A stretch of 64,000 nucleotides of DNA from Streptomyces sp. Je 1-332. GTDB lineage: Bacteria > Actinomycetota > Actinomycetes > Streptomycetales > Streptomycetaceae. The notes under the pieces were generated by a model. It had not been told where the DNA came from, searched no databases, and saw only the letters and a list, made by a program, of their open reading frames with translations. Positions 36,204 through 44,947 of this stretch are shown one piece after another (the stretch's first letter is position 1; the number at the start of each line of letters is the position of its first letter). The stretch covers positions 7,998,001-8,062,000 of the forward strand of contig NZ_CP160402.1 in NCBI RefSeq assembly GCF_040730185.1. Reading direction: 5' to 3'. The translations under genes were made by a program, and so were the position numbers.

Positions 36204-37040
36204 ATGACTGACTACCGGCCTTTGACACTCATGGCAGTACACGCCCACCCCGACGACGAGGCCACCGGAACCGGAGGTGTCCTCGCGCGGTATGCGGCGG
36301 AAGGATTCCGTACGGTTCTCGTGACCTGTACCGACGGCGGTTGCGGGGACGGGCCGGGGGGCGTCAAGCCAGGCGATCCCGGCCACGACCCGGCGGCCGT
36401 CGCCCAGATGCGCCGTCAGGAACTCAGGGAGAGCTGTGACGTCCTGAAGATCAGCGATCTGGAGACGCTGGACTATGCCGACTCCGGGATGATGGGCTGG
36501 TCGAGCAACGACGCCCCCGGGGCCTTCTGGCAGACCCCCGTCGAGGAAGGCGCCGCCCGCCTCGCGGAACTCATGCGGCACTACCGCCCCGATGTGGTCG
36601 TCACGTACGACGAGAACGGCTTCTACGGCCACCCCGACCACATCCAGGCCCACCGCATCACGATGGCGGCGCTGGCGATGACCACGCTGACACCGAAGGT
36701 GTACTGGACGACGATGCCCCGCTCGGCGATGCAACGGTTCGGGGAGACCATGCGCGAGTTCCAGGAGGACATGCCGGAGCCGGATCCCGCCGAGGCCGCG
36801 GCGCTGGCGGAGATCGGCCTCCCCGACGACGAGATCACCACGTGGGTGGACACCACCGCCTTCAGCGGCCAGAAGTTCGATGCGCTGGCCGCGCACGCCA
36901 GTCAGGGCGAGAACATCTTCTTCCTCAGGATGGGCAAGGAAAGGTTCGGCGAGTTGATGGGCATGGAGACCTTCGTGCGCGTCGCGGACTCCACCGGCGC
37001 GGCCGTACCGGAGAACGACCTGTTCGCCGGACTCCGCTGA
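36204..37040 (+). CDS. PIG-L/LmbE-family deacetylase (MshB/Mca-like)
   Basis: 278 aa with a strong ribosome site (AGGAGG). Zinc motif A14-H15-P-D-D-E19 and second motif GHPDHIQAHR near residue 142 define the PIG-L fold. Also YDENGFYGHPDH, typical of the mycothiol-linked MshB/Mca branch. Those enzymes deacetylate GlcNAc-inositol or cleave mycothiol S-conjugates; the true MshB or Mca of the organism may be elsewhere, so the substrate stays open. Monocistronic. Confidence 0.88.
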   Translation: MTDYRPLTLMAVHAHPDDEATGTGGVLARYAAEGFRTVLVTCTDGGCGDGPGGVKPGDPGHDPAAVAQMRRQELRESCDVLKISDLETLDYADSGMMGWSSNDAPGAFWQTPVEEGAARLAELMRHYRPDVVVTYDENGFYGHPDHIQAHRITMAALAMTTLTPKVYWTTMPRSAMQRFGETMREFQEDMPEPDPAEAAALAEIGLPDDEITTWVDTTAFSGQKFDALAAHASQGENIFFLRMGKERFGELMGMETFVRVADSTGAAVPENDLFAGLR

Positions 37041-37057
37041 TCCACCCGACAGGGGCA

Positions 37058-37087
37058 GCGCGCGCCAGTCATCCGATCGGCGCGCGC
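37058..37087. terminator. Intrinsic terminator
   Basis: 9-bp GC stem (GCGCGCGCC / GGCGCGCGC) with a 12-nt loop between convergent genes ending at 37040 (+) and 37135 (-). Confidence 0.65.
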
Positions 37088-37134
37088 ATCTCCTTGCGTA
37101 CCTGCAGCGTCGTCCACCCGCGACCTGCGCCAGG

Positions 37135-37878
37135 TCAGAGCACAACGCGGTAGTGGGTGGTGAGGCGTCGGTCGTCGCCCAGGACGTGGAAAGCGAGGCC
37201 GGGGGGCTGGTCGCGGTCGGCGGGGTGGTCGCTCTCCCAAGGCATGCGCAGGGTCCAGGTGACGGCCGGTCCGACGATCAGTGGGCGAGCGGCAAAGGTC
37301 GAGGCTGCCGCCGTGTGAGCGTGGCCGGTCAGGACGGCGACGACCTGGGGGTGCGCCTGAAGCAGGCCGGCCAGTCGCTCGGGCTGTTCGAGCATTCCGG
37401 AGTCGGGCAGGGGATGGTGGAGCTCGACCGGTGGCTGATGGAAGGCCATCAGCGCGGGGGTGCCGTGCGGCAGGCCCGCGAGCTGGGTGTCGAGCCAGTC
37501 AAGTGTCTCGGCATCGAGGCGCCCCTCGTCGCGGCCGGGGATCGTCGAGTCGCACATGAAGATGGCGGCCCCGGCTATGTGGTGCAGCCGGTTGATGGGG
37601 CAGGTGCCGGGGGTCTCTCCGAGCAGGGCCTTGCGGTAGGCCGGACGCGCGTCGTGGTTGCCGGGGCAAGTGAGCACCGGGAAAGGGGCCTTGAGGATGC
37701 GCACCGCTTCCTCGTACTCCGCCTCTGTGCCGTGGTCTGCGATGTCCCCGGTGACCAACAGGGCGTCGACCGGGCGGGGCAGGGCTCGCAGGTAGTCCAT
37801 GACGCGGTCGGCTCGCCGGATGGACCTCTGACTGCCGTCCAGGTGCAGGTCGCTGATCTGGGCAAGCAACACTGTCAT
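37135..37878 (-). CDS. CpdA-like metallophosphoesterase (class III phosphodiesterase)
   Basis: 247 aa. Complete set of dinuclear-metal ligands: QISDLHLDG (D9, H11), VTGDIADHG, CPGNHDARP, and LTGHAHTAA. Size and motif spacing fit the cyclic-nucleotide phosphodiesterase CpdA group, but nonspecific phosphodiesterases also share it. A second member lies at 47273. The gene is divergent from the CGNR regulator and shares a palindrome-bearing promoter region with it. Confidence 0.88.
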   Translation of the reverse strand: MTVLLAQISDLHLDGSQRSIRRADRVMDYLRALPRPVDALLVTGDIADHGTEAEYEEAVRILKAPFPVLTCPGNHDARPAYRKALLGETPGTCPINRLHHIAGAAIFMCDSTIPGRDEGRLDAETLDWLDTQLAGLPHGTPALMAFHQPPVELHHPLPDSGMLEQPERLAGLLQAHPQVVAVLTGHAHTAAASTFAARPLIVGPAVTWTLRMPWESDHPADRDQPPGLAFHVLGDDRRLTTHYRVVL

Positions 37879-37959
37879 GATCCATCCCCCGTAATTCGTC
37901 TGCTTCGAGACGACCTGACCGCTGTTCCACGCCGGGACAGATCTTCGCCCTCCCAGCGT

Positions 37960-37987
37960 CTAACGGTAATTATCATTTAACCGTTAG
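37960..37987. promoter_or_regulatory. 28-bp palindromic operator candidate
   Basis: Arms CTAACGGT and ACCGTTAG, 12 nt apart, in a locally AT-rich core (AATTATCATTTA), between the divergent phosphodiesterase and CGNR regulator genes. Probably an operator, possibly autoregulatory for the CGNR protein. Confidence 0.45.
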
Positions 37988-38054
37988 GGACTCTAGGGTG
38001 TACGTGAGCGTGTGATCAAGTAGCTGACGCAGACAGATCCGGACGGAGGCGCTG

Positions 38055-38669
38055 ATGGAACGTTGGCTGGCACTGGAGTTGGCGAGCACGATCCGCCACG
38101 ACGGAGACGGCGGCGTCGCCGACGACCTCGCCACGGTGCGTGGAACGGGCCACTGGATCCAGGCTCAGGCCGACCTCCTGGCTGTACACGTCGCGCCGGG
38201 AGAGATCGCCGTGGACGAAGGCCTCAGGAGCGAGATCATCGAGCTGCGGCGCGCGATTCGCGCGCTGTTCGCACGAACGGTCAGCCCGGCGCCCCCCAGC
38301 CCGGCGGACGCGCGCCGGCTGATGCCGGCCGACCAGGCGATAGCGCACATCAACGCCGTCGCTGCCGGCGAACCAGTCGTCCCGCAGTTGGACTGGCCGT
38401 CAGAAGGATCACCTACTGCCCTTCTGCAGTCGCCGGAGAGCAACCTGAGGACCCGGCTCATGGCCACGTTGAGCCGCGACGCCATCGACTTCCTGAGCGG
38501 CCCCCAGCGCGAGCACCTACGCGCCTGCGCCGCTCCGCGTTGCGTGCGCTACTTCGTCAAGTCCCATGGGCGACAGGAGTGGTGCAAACCGTCCTGCGGA
38601 AACCGCGCCCGGGCAGCGCGCCATTACCGACGCCAGCGCCTGACACCGGAGGGTGGCCCCGCCTTGTGA
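38055..38669 (+). CDS. CGNR zinc-finger (ABATE-domain) putative regulator
   Basis: 204 aa. N-terminal ABATE (DUF1470) domain with LALELASTIRHDG, ending in a CGNR zinc finger: CAAPRCVRYFVKSHGRQEWC followed by KPSCGNRARAARHYRRQR, four Cys as metal ligands. The family is treated as DNA-binding stress regulators on structural grounds. It probably controls itself and/or the divergent phosphodiesterase through the palindrome at 37960. Confidence 0.88.
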   Translation: MERWLALELASTIRHDGDGGVADDLATVRGTGHWIQAQADLLAVHVAPGEIAVDEGLRSEIIELRRAIRALFARTVSPAPPSPADARRLMPADQAIAHINAVAAGEPVVPQLDWPSEGSPTALLQSPESNLRTRLMATLSRDAIDFLSGPQREHLRACAAPRCVRYFVKSHGRQEWCKPSCGNRARAARHYRRQRLTPEGGPAL

Positions 38670-38769
38670 TGTCCCCTTCGGCGGGCTGAGCCATGAACGA
38701 AAGCACCGACCGCCCCAGTGGTCCCAGGACGGCCGGGCTCTGGCGTTCAGCGCCACCTTCCCCCGTGCG

Positions 38770-39195
38770 TCAGCGCCGCGCGCCTGTCACATCACTGTCG
38801 TTGCTCCGCGTCCCGGGGCCCCTGCCGGCCAGCCCCGGGATCAGTACCGCCGCCACCGCCAGGTGCATCAGAGCGAGGGCGGACCGGGTGCCGCCGTCCA
38901 TGCCGTCGCCGATGAACGGCAGGAAAGACACAGCCAGTACGACACTGGCTGCCCAGGTCCAGATGGCGCGGGCGCGGTGTGCCGTAAACCGCTCCAGGGT
39001 GGCCAACAACTCCCAGGCGGAGAGCGATGCCAGCAGCGCTACCGACGCCACCGGTGCGGCTCCGATGTGAAGGGTCTGCTCGCCGTCGGCGATTTGCAGC
39101 CGATGTCCCAGCAGGGGGTCCGCGATCAGCCACACCAGGGCGGCGGTCAGGACGGCTAACGCCGTAACCACCAGGCGCCTTCTCGGCGCGCTCAC
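38770..39195 (-). CDS. DUF6069-like four-helix membrane protein
   Basis: 141 aa with four hydrophobic segments (VVTALAVLTAALVWLIA; VASVALLASLSAWELLA; IWTWAASVVLAVSFLPF; LALMHLAVAAVLIPGLA). Matches the small DUF6069 membrane family of actinobacteria. Starts inside the end of the TetR gene (4-nt overlap), so it is the probable target of that regulator; this pairing suggests efflux or envelope response to a small ligand (inference). Confidence 0.75.
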   Translation of the reverse strand: MSAPRRRLVVTALAVLTAALVWLIADPLLGHRLQIADGEQTLHIGAAPVASVALLASLSAWELLATLERFTAHRARAIWTWAASVVLAVSFLPFIGDGMDGGTRSALALMHLAVAAVLIPGLAGRGPGTRSNDSDVTGARR

Positions 39196-39803
39196 TTGAC
39201 GCCCCCCGAGACCGCTCCGTGCAGGAAGACGTCCACCAGCTCCTGAGCGGTCAGGTCGGGTTCGTCCTCCGTTCGCGGCTGGGTGAAGAGCAGCCCGAAG
39301 AAGAGGGCGGCGATCTGCTCGGGCGGCCGGCGCAAGGCCGCCCTCTCCGGCTCCAGTAGCTCCGCGAGGGCTGCGCGGATACGGGACGTCGACTCTTGGC
39401 GGCCCGCGCCGCGCACCGTTCCGGGGTGCTTGCCGCCGCGATGCCCCAGCGAGCCGACGATCGCGCCCATCCTGTCCATGTGCGCCTGCAGCGCCTCGGC
39501 CGCCTCCGCGAGCCGGTCGGGCAGAGGCTGGGACACGTCGATCGCGTCGAGCTCGCGGATCGCGTGCTCGGGGGAGAGGGCCTCGGCCACGCAGGCCTGC
39601 AGCAGTTCGTCCTTGTCGGCGAAGACACGGAAGATCGTGCCCTCGCCGATGCCCGCGGCGCGGGCGATCTTCGAGGTCGTCACCGTGGCCCCGTACTCGG
39701 CGATCAGCGGGATGGCGGTCTGGATGATCATTTCGCGGCGCCGCTCCGGCGACATGGCGGCGGCGCGGCGGCGGGGGGTCGGGTTCTCCTTGGCTGCTGT
39801 CAT
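39192..39803 (-). CDS. TetR-family transcriptional regulator
   Basis: 203 aa. N-terminal HTH at residues 20-65 (RREMIIQTAIPLIAEYGATV, TSKIARAAGIGEGTIFRVF ADKDELL in sequence), all-helical ligand domain after it. No clear ribosome site, so possibly leaderless. Two palindromic operators lie directly upstream, so autorepression is likely. Translationally coupled to the DUF6069-like gene. Confidence 0.9.
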   Translation of the reverse strand: MTAAKENPTPRRRAAAMSPERRREMIIQTAIPLIAEYGATVTTSKIARAAGIGEGTIFRVFADKDELLQACVAEALSPEHAIRELDAIDVSQPLPDRLAEAAEALQAHMDRMGAIVGSLGHRGGKHPGTVRGAGRQESTSRIRAALAELLEPERAALRRPPEQIAALFFGLLFTQPRTEDEPDLTAQELVDVFLHGAVSGGVK

Positions 39804-39815
39804 GACCGTGAGCTT

Positions 39816-39857
39816 ACGGAGTGAGTCCTCACTCCGTCAATGAGTGAGGACTCACTC
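39816..39857. promoter_or_regulatory. Paired TetR operator palindromes
   Basis: First palindrome ACGGAGTGAG-TC-CTCACTCCGT (39816-39837); second GAGTGAG-GA-CTCACTC (39842-39857). Centres lie 23 bp apart, i.e. about two helical turns, 12 nt upstream of the TetR start. Confidence 0.7.
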
Positions 39858-39994
39858 CGTTCGAGTGGCGTACTCGCCCTAACCCTGAACCTGACGGTCA
39901 GACACCACTCAAGTGGACCTGCGTCTTTCAGCAGTCGCGGTGGTTTGAGGGATGAGCCTGGCAAGGCGTTCGACGGTGGGGTGCATGCGCTCGG

Positions 39995-40792
39995 TCACCC
40001 GAGACCGCCGTCGCTCTGGAGAAGCTGGCCGTTGATCCATCCGCCCTCGGTGGAACAGAGAAACGAGACCAGGTTCGCGCAGTCCTGCGGCACGCCCAGG
40101 CGCCCCAGGGGAGCAGAGCGGGCCATGTCCGCCCTCTGCTCCTCGGTCATCCACCCGGTGTCGGTGGGCCCGGGGTTGACCGCGTTGCAGGTCACTCCCA
40201 GGTGGGCCAGTTCACGCGCGGCGGCCAGCGTGATGCGGTCCATCGCACCCTTGCTTGCCCCGTAAGGCAGGTTGCCGGCTGTGTGGTCGCTGGTCAGGCT
40301 GACGATGCGCCCGCTGCCATGTTCCCCGCGAAACCGCAGCCCGTACTCCCGGATCAGTAGCCAGCTCGCGCGCGCGTTGACCGCGAAGTGCAGGTCGAAG
40401 CTTTCCACCGTCGTGTCCAACAGCCCCGAGTCGACCGACTCGCAGTGGCAGAGCGCCAACGCGGTGACGTTCCCCAGTTCGCGCTCGACGCTGTCGAAAA
40501 GCTGAGCCGGCACGACCGGATCGCTCAGGTCCGCCTCGATGGCATGGGCCCTCGCCCCGAGTGACGCCACCTGCTTCCGTAAGTTCTCAGGCGCCCCCGG
40601 CTCTCCGCCCCACTGCATCCGCGCGTCATACGGAGTCCAGTACGTGAACGCCACGTCCCAGCCCGTCCGGGCCAGATCCACGACCACGGACGTCGCGATT
40701 CCCGCCGAACGCCCCGCCCCCGTGACCAGGGCAAGCGGGCGCCCCGAAGCTGCCATGTCCCGTCGCTCATCCCCGTACGTCTCGCCGCTCAT
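39995..40792 (-). CDS. SDR-family oxidoreductase (FabG-like)
   Basis: 265 aa from ATG at 40792 (GGGGAT upstream). Rossmann motif TGAGRSAGIATSVV (variant of TGxxxGxG), NAR segment FAVNARASWLL, active-site Ser in SLTSDHTAGN and Y-x-x-x-K in YGASKGAMDRI, then NPGPTDTGWM. NAD(P)-dependent reductase or dehydrogenase of unknown substrate. The in-frame ATG at 40756 is an alternative start. Confidence 0.9.
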   Translation of the reverse strand: MSGETYGDERRDMAASGRPLALVTGAGRSAGIATSVVVDLARTGWDVAFTYWTPYDARMQWGGEPGAPENLRKQVASLGARAHAIEADLSDPVVPAQLFDSVERELGNVTALALCHCESVDSGLLDTTVESFDLHFAVNARASWLLIREYGLRFRGEHGSGRIVSLTSDHTAGNLPYGASKGAMDRITLAAARELAHLGVTCNAVNPGPTDTGWMTEEQRADMARSAPLGRLGVPQDCANLVSFLCSTEGGWINGQLLQSDGGLG

Positions 40793-40912
40793 GATCCCCA
40801 TCCTGGCGCGACACGCGGCCCCTGGCACTCACTTTTCCCAACGGCGCGACGCCCTCGGCGTCCGGAGCCGGAATCACAAACGCCGGTTCCTGCGCCCAGC
40901 GGCCACCTCCCA

Positions 40913-42148
40913 TCACATAGGGAGCAACTGGGATCGAGTTCGCGTACCCCAGCGTTCGAGCGAGGGGCCGACGGCGCCCACCGTGGCGAAGAACGCGCCG
41001 AGGACCAGCCAGCCGGTGGTGCCAAGTCCGAGTACGACGGTGGTGAGGATGGCGGGGGCGAGTGCCTGGCCCGCGCTGAAGCCGAGCCCGAGAAGGCCTT
41101 GGTACTGGCCTTGCGCATGGTCCGGCGCCAGGCCGAAACCGAGGGCGAATCCGGCCGAGGACTCCCAGATCTCGCCGAGGCTGTGGACGAAGATCGCCGC
41201 GACGACGAGGGCGACGGCCGCCCACACCGGAGTGTGCGCGGTCAGGGCCATCATCGGACAACTGAGGAGGAAGAGCAGCCCCGCCGTGCGGAATGCTCTG
41301 CCGCCGTCGCGAGGCGTTTCGATACGGGATCCGATTCTGGTCTGCAAGAGGACGCAGACTCCCGCATTGAGCGCGAATACCGCGGCCACGGTCCAGCGCG
41401 GCGCGTCGGTGTGCTCCGAGATCCAGATCGGCAGAAGCAAAGACACCGCCGGGTATTGCAGCCCCATCGCACCATAGAGGGCGGTGAACGCGACGAACGG
41501 ACGGTCGCGGAGAGCGATCCAGCGACGCTGTTCCGGCGGTCGCGCCAACGCTCGGTAGTGGGGGAGCAAGAACAAGAGAAGCGCGCACAGCGCAAAGCTG
41601 GTCGCATTGCCGAGAATCAGAACGGTGTAGGCAGTGCGAGTATCCGCAGCGACCGCGACTCCGGCACTCACGGTTCCCAGGACGACGCCCAGATTGACGT
41701 AGGTGCGGAGCTTTGCCCTGAACAGCGCAGGGCGGTCGGTGCCGACCCGGACCACGAGGGCTCCCCAGGCCGCGCCGCCGACTGCCGCGGCGAGTTGATC
41801 GACGGTTGCGACGACCGTGAGTGCGCCCCAGCTCTCGACCAGTACGAGAGCGGACATCGCCACTGCCTGAACTGCCAGAGCGAGCACCATGATCGTGCGA
41901 GGCCCGCGTCGATCGGCCAGGTGACCCCCCGGTATGCCCGCGAGCAGGCCCAGCAACCCAGCGACCGTGAGAGCGGCACCGACCTGCGCCGGCGGTAGAC
42001 CCACGACCAACGTGAAGTAGAGCGCCGACGCCGCGTTGAAGAGTCCATTGCCGACGCGGTTCACGAAGCTGGCCAGGATCAGTACACGCTCAGGCCTGTC
42101 ATTCCCCGCTATGTGAGCTATTCGACCGGGCTTTCTTCCGGTGATCAT
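40913..42148 (-). CDS. MFS transporter
   Basis: 411 aa with about twelve membrane spans. The loop 2-3 signature appears as GIPGGHLADRRGPRTIMV near residue 70. Belongs to the drug-efflux-like MFS group. The substrate cannot be told. Monocistronic, divergent from the VOC gene. Confidence 0.88.
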   Translation of the reverse strand: MITGRKPGRIAHIAGNDRPERVLILASFVNRVGNGLFNAASALYFTLVVGLPPAQVGAALTVAGLLGLLAGIPGGHLADRRGPRTIMVLALAVQAVAMSALVLVESWGALTVVATVDQLAAAVGGAAWGALVVRVGTDRPALFRAKLRTYVNLGVVLGTVSAGVAVAADTRTAYTVLILGNATSFALCALLLFLLPHYRALARPPEQRRWIALRDRPFVAFTALYGAMGLQYPAVSLLLPIWISEHTDAPRWTVAAVFALNAGVCVLLQTRIGSRIETPRDGGRAFRTAGLLFLLSCPMMALTAHTPVWAAVALVVAAIFVHSLGEIWESSAGFALGFGLAPDHAQGQYQGLLGLGFSAGQALAPAILTTVVLGLGTTGWLVLGAFFATVGAVGPSLERWGTRTRSQLLPM

Positions 42149-42353
42149 GGACGCAGGCTAGCAGTGGTCGAACGCACCGCCAGGGGGGCGAAGTTGCGGC
42201 AGCGCGGTGCAGTGTCTGCTGTAGCGGTGCCGGGGACCGATCCAGAATATTTCGGAGTCCGGCGGTCCGAGGATGTCGAGAACGTGCCATCGGCTCCGTC
42301 CCAGGGACATCAGCGGCCACCACCGGCCGCACGAGGAAGAAGGAGAAGCCAGC

Positions 42354-42794
42354 ATGGCGATTCAGCGGATGGACAATGTCGGCATCGTCGTCGAGGACAT
42401 GGACGCGGCCATCGCGTTCTTCGTGGAACTCGGTATGGAGCTGGAGGGCAGGGCGGAGGTTCAAGGCCCCGTCGCCGACAAGTGCACCGGCCTCGACGGC
42501 GTCCACTGTGACATCGCGATGGTCCGCACTCCGGACGGACACAGCCGGCTCGAGCTGTCGAAGTACCGCAGCCCCGCGGCGATCAGCGCCGGGCCGCGCA
42601 ACCAACCGCACAACATTCTGGGCACGCACCGCGTCATGTTCGCCGTCGACGACCTCGAGGACACCGTTGACCGCCTGCGCCCGCACGGCGCCGAAGTCCT
42701 CGGAGAGATCGCCCGGTTCGAGGACAGCTATCTGCTCTGCTATGTCCGCGGCCCCGAGGGCATCATCGTAGGACTGGCCGAGCAACTGGACTGA
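42354..42794 (+). CDS. VOC-family protein
   Basis: 146 aa, AAGGAG upstream of the ATG. RMDNVGIVVEDMDAAIAFFV at the start, VHCDIAMVRTPDGHSRLELS and HRVMFAVDDLEDTVDRLRPHG in the middle, YVRGPEGIIVGLAEQL at the end with the terminal Glu ligand. Close to methylmalonyl-CoA-epimerase or glyoxalase-like VOC members. Substrate unknown. Confidence 0.88.
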   Translation: MAIQRMDNVGIVVEDMDAAIAFFVELGMELEGRAEVQGPVADKCTGLDGVHCDIAMVRTPDGHSRLELSKYRSPAAISAGPRNQPHNILGTHRVMFAVDDLEDTVDRLRPHGAEVLGEIARFEDSYLLCYVRGPEGIIVGLAEQLD

Positions 42795-42883
42795 GACCGG
42801 GGACGATCCCACCAGGCCGCGTTGTTCCGCATGAGCGTGTACTTAGCGTGTACTTTTCGAGCGGCCTCCCGGAGTCTGTTCGC

Positions 42884-43792
42884 GTGGACTCACCGTTGAC
42901 CACCTATCTGCTTCCCGCCGTGCTCGCCGTGATCATGTTCGGCCTCGGGCTCGGTCTGACCGTGGCCGACTTCCGAAGGATCGCGGCGTATCCGCGGGCC
43001 GTGGCCGTGGCGCTCGTCTGTCAGCTGGTGCTGCTGCCCGCCATCTGTCTGGGTCTGGTGCTCGCCTTCGACCTGAGCCCCGCGCTGGCCGTCGGCATGA
43101 TGCTGCTCGCGGCGTCTCCCGGCGGCACAATGGCGAACATCTTCAGTCATCTCTTCGGAGGTGACGTCGCCCTCAACGTCACGCTGACCGCGATCAACTC
43201 GGTCATCGCCGTCGTCACGCTGCCGATCGTCGTGAACCTCTCCCTCGACCACTTCATGAGCGGCACGGACGAAGCGCTGGGCCTGCGCTTCGACAAGACG
43301 TTGCAGGTCTTTCTCGTCGTGCTGGTGCCGGTCGGGGCCGGGATGCTGGTGAGGCGCCGGCGGCCGGACTTCGCCGAGCGCGCCACCGGGGCGGTCAAGG
43401 TGACGGCCGTGGCGGCGCTCGTCGGCATCATCATCGCGGCGCTCGCCGCCGAGCGGAACAACGTGCTCGACTACCTCGCCGACGTCGGCCTCGTCGTCTC
43501 CCTCTTCGCCGCCATATCCCTCACCGTCGGTTACGGTGCGACCCGGCTGGCCCGCGGCGATCACCGGCAGTCCGTCGCCACCTGCTTCGAGATCGGCATG
43601 CACAACACGACGCTGTCGATGGCGATCGCCCTGAGCCCCTCGCTTCTCGACAGCACCCGGATGGCCATTCCCTCGGCGGTCTACGCGGTGCTCATGTTCG
43701 TCATGGCCCTGACCGCGGGTTTCCTGCTGCGCCGCATGGCTCCGGACCTGCGGGGGAACGCGTCAGGGCGGCAGGTCACCGAGCGGCGGTGA
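42884..43792 (+). CDS. Bile acid:sodium symporter (BASS)-family transporter
   Basis: 302 aa from GTG at 42884 (an in-frame GTG at 42848 adds 12 residues). Nine to ten membrane spans. Family motifs LLAASPGGTMANIFSHLFGG near residue 80, and FEIGMHNTTLSMAIA near 240, covering the two crossed discontinuous helices and Na site. Transports an organic anion with sodium. Its 3' end overlaps the convergent epoxide-hydrolase-like gene by 17 nt. Confidence 0.88.
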   Translation: MDSPLTTYLLPAVLAVIMFGLGLGLTVADFRRIAAYPRAVAVALVCQLVLLPAICLGLVLAFDLSPALAVGMMLLAASPGGTMANIFSHLFGGDVALNVTLTAINSVIAVVTLPIVVNLSLDHFMSGTDEALGLRFDKTLQVFLVVLVPVGAGMLVRRRRPDFAERATGAVKVTAVAALVGIIIAALAAERNNVLDYLADVGLVVSLFAAISLTVGYGATRLARGDHRQSVATCFEIGMHNTTLSMAIALSPSLLDSTRMAIPSAVYAVLMFVMALTAGFLLRRMAPDLRGNASGRQVTERR

Positions 43793-44849
43793 AACTGAGG
43801 ATCTCGCGCGCCACGGCACCGGGGTTCTCCTCAGCGAGCCAGTGCCCCGACTTCGGAATCTCGACGGCGCGTGTGACGTTGCGCAGCATCGGCGTCAGGG
43901 TCGGCCGGGTGGCGGCGAGCGAGCCGGTCGCCGTGAGGAGGAGGGTGGGGGTGTCCGTGGGCGTGGCGGCGGCGTTGTCCCGCTCGTCCCTGTCCAGGCT
44001 CCGGTAGAGCTCGAACCCCGCGTGCCGCGCGTCCGGACGCCCGTAGGTGCGGACGTACTCGTCGGTCTCCGCCTCGGTGAAGGGCGGCTCGGTCCTCGTT
44101 CCGCCGAAGGCCGTTCCGCCGTAAGCGACTTGAGTGGTGAAGGTCGTGAAGTACTCACGCATGTCGTTCCGGTCGTCGACGAGTCTTTCGGGTATTGCCT
44201 GCTGGCTGTTGAAGGCCATGTGCCAGGAGAACGTCCGGTACTTGGCGGCGGGAAGCCTTCGTCCGGGGAGCGGATAGTCCATGTGTACATAGGAGTTGAC
44301 CTGCCGAGGGAACTGCGAGACGTATTGGGCGCCGACTCCGGCACCCAGGTCGTGTGCCACCAAGTCGAACCTGTCGAGTCCGATGCGATCACGCAGCAGT
44401 TCGTGGACGTGACGGGCCAGCGTCTTCTTGTCGAAGCTCGCCGGGTTTCCCCTGCTGTCGCCGAGGCCGGGCAGGTCGAGCGCGTACACGGTGTGATGGC
44501 GGGCGAGCGCAGGCATGACCTTGCGCCACTCGTACCAGGTCTGCGGCCAGCCGTGCAGCAGCACCAGAGCCGGCCCCTCGCCGCCCGTGACGTAGTGCAT
44601 GCGCACGCCGCGCACCGTCGCGAACTTGTGCCTGAACGTCGCGTTGAACCCCGCGTCGTGCTCCGTCGCGGCGTCGTACGCCGTCGCCTTCCCGGTGGTG
44701 GAGGCGGAGTTGGAGGCAGAGTTGGAGGCAGAGGTGGAGGCGGAGGTGGAGGCGGCGGTCAGGGGAGTGGCGAGTGAGAGAGCCAGGGCGCCGGTCAGCA
44801 GAAGCACGCGTCGGCGATGGGGGTGCCTCGTGTTCGGAGTGAGTGTCAT
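43776..44849 (-). CDS. Exported epoxide-hydrolase-like alpha/beta hydrolase
   Basis: 357 aa from ATG at 44849 (GAGGA at -8). Signal peptide with Arg-rich start (HRRRVLLLTGALALSLATPL), then a repetitive Ser/Ala/Asn/Thr linker at residues 33-52. Alpha/beta hydrolase with HGWPQTWYEWRKVMP (oxyanion), nucleophile D in VAHDLGAGVGAQY, and His near the end (SGHWLAEENP). Nucleophile Asp fits epoxide hydrolases and haloalkane dehalogenases. Substrate unknown. Divergent from the XRE-cupin regulator. Confidence 0.88.
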   Translation of the reverse strand: MTLTPNTRHPHRRRVLLLTGALALSLATPLTAASTSASTSASNSASNSASTTGKATAYDAATEHDAGFNATFRHKFATVRGVRMHYVTGGEGPALVLLHGWPQTWYEWRKVMPALARHHTVYALDLPGLGDSRGNPASFDKKTLARHVHELLRDRIGLDRFDLVAHDLGAGVGAQYVSQFPRQVNSYVHMDYPLPGRRLPAAKYRTFSWHMAFNSQQAIPERLVDDRNDMREYFTTFTTQVAYGGTAFGGTRTEPPFTEAETDEYVRTYGRPDARHAGFELYRSLDRDERDNAAATPTDTPTLLLTATGSLAATRPTLTPMLRNVTRAVEIPKSGHWLAEENPGAVAREILSFTAAR

Positions 44850-44889
44850 GGTGCGATCCTCGAAGAGATCCTTGCGGAACTGCACGCAC

Positions 44890-44907
44890 TTTTGCAGACT
44901 TGCAAAA
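44890..44907. promoter_or_regulatory. 18-bp operator palindrome
   Basis: TTTTGCA-GACT-TGCAAAA, in the intergenic region between the hydrolase and XRE-cupin genes. Very AT-rich for this genome and likely the regulator's binding site. Confidence 0.55.
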
Positions 44908-44947
44908 CGCATATCAGGTGCCCACGCGGCAGTGGAGGTGTCGGCCG

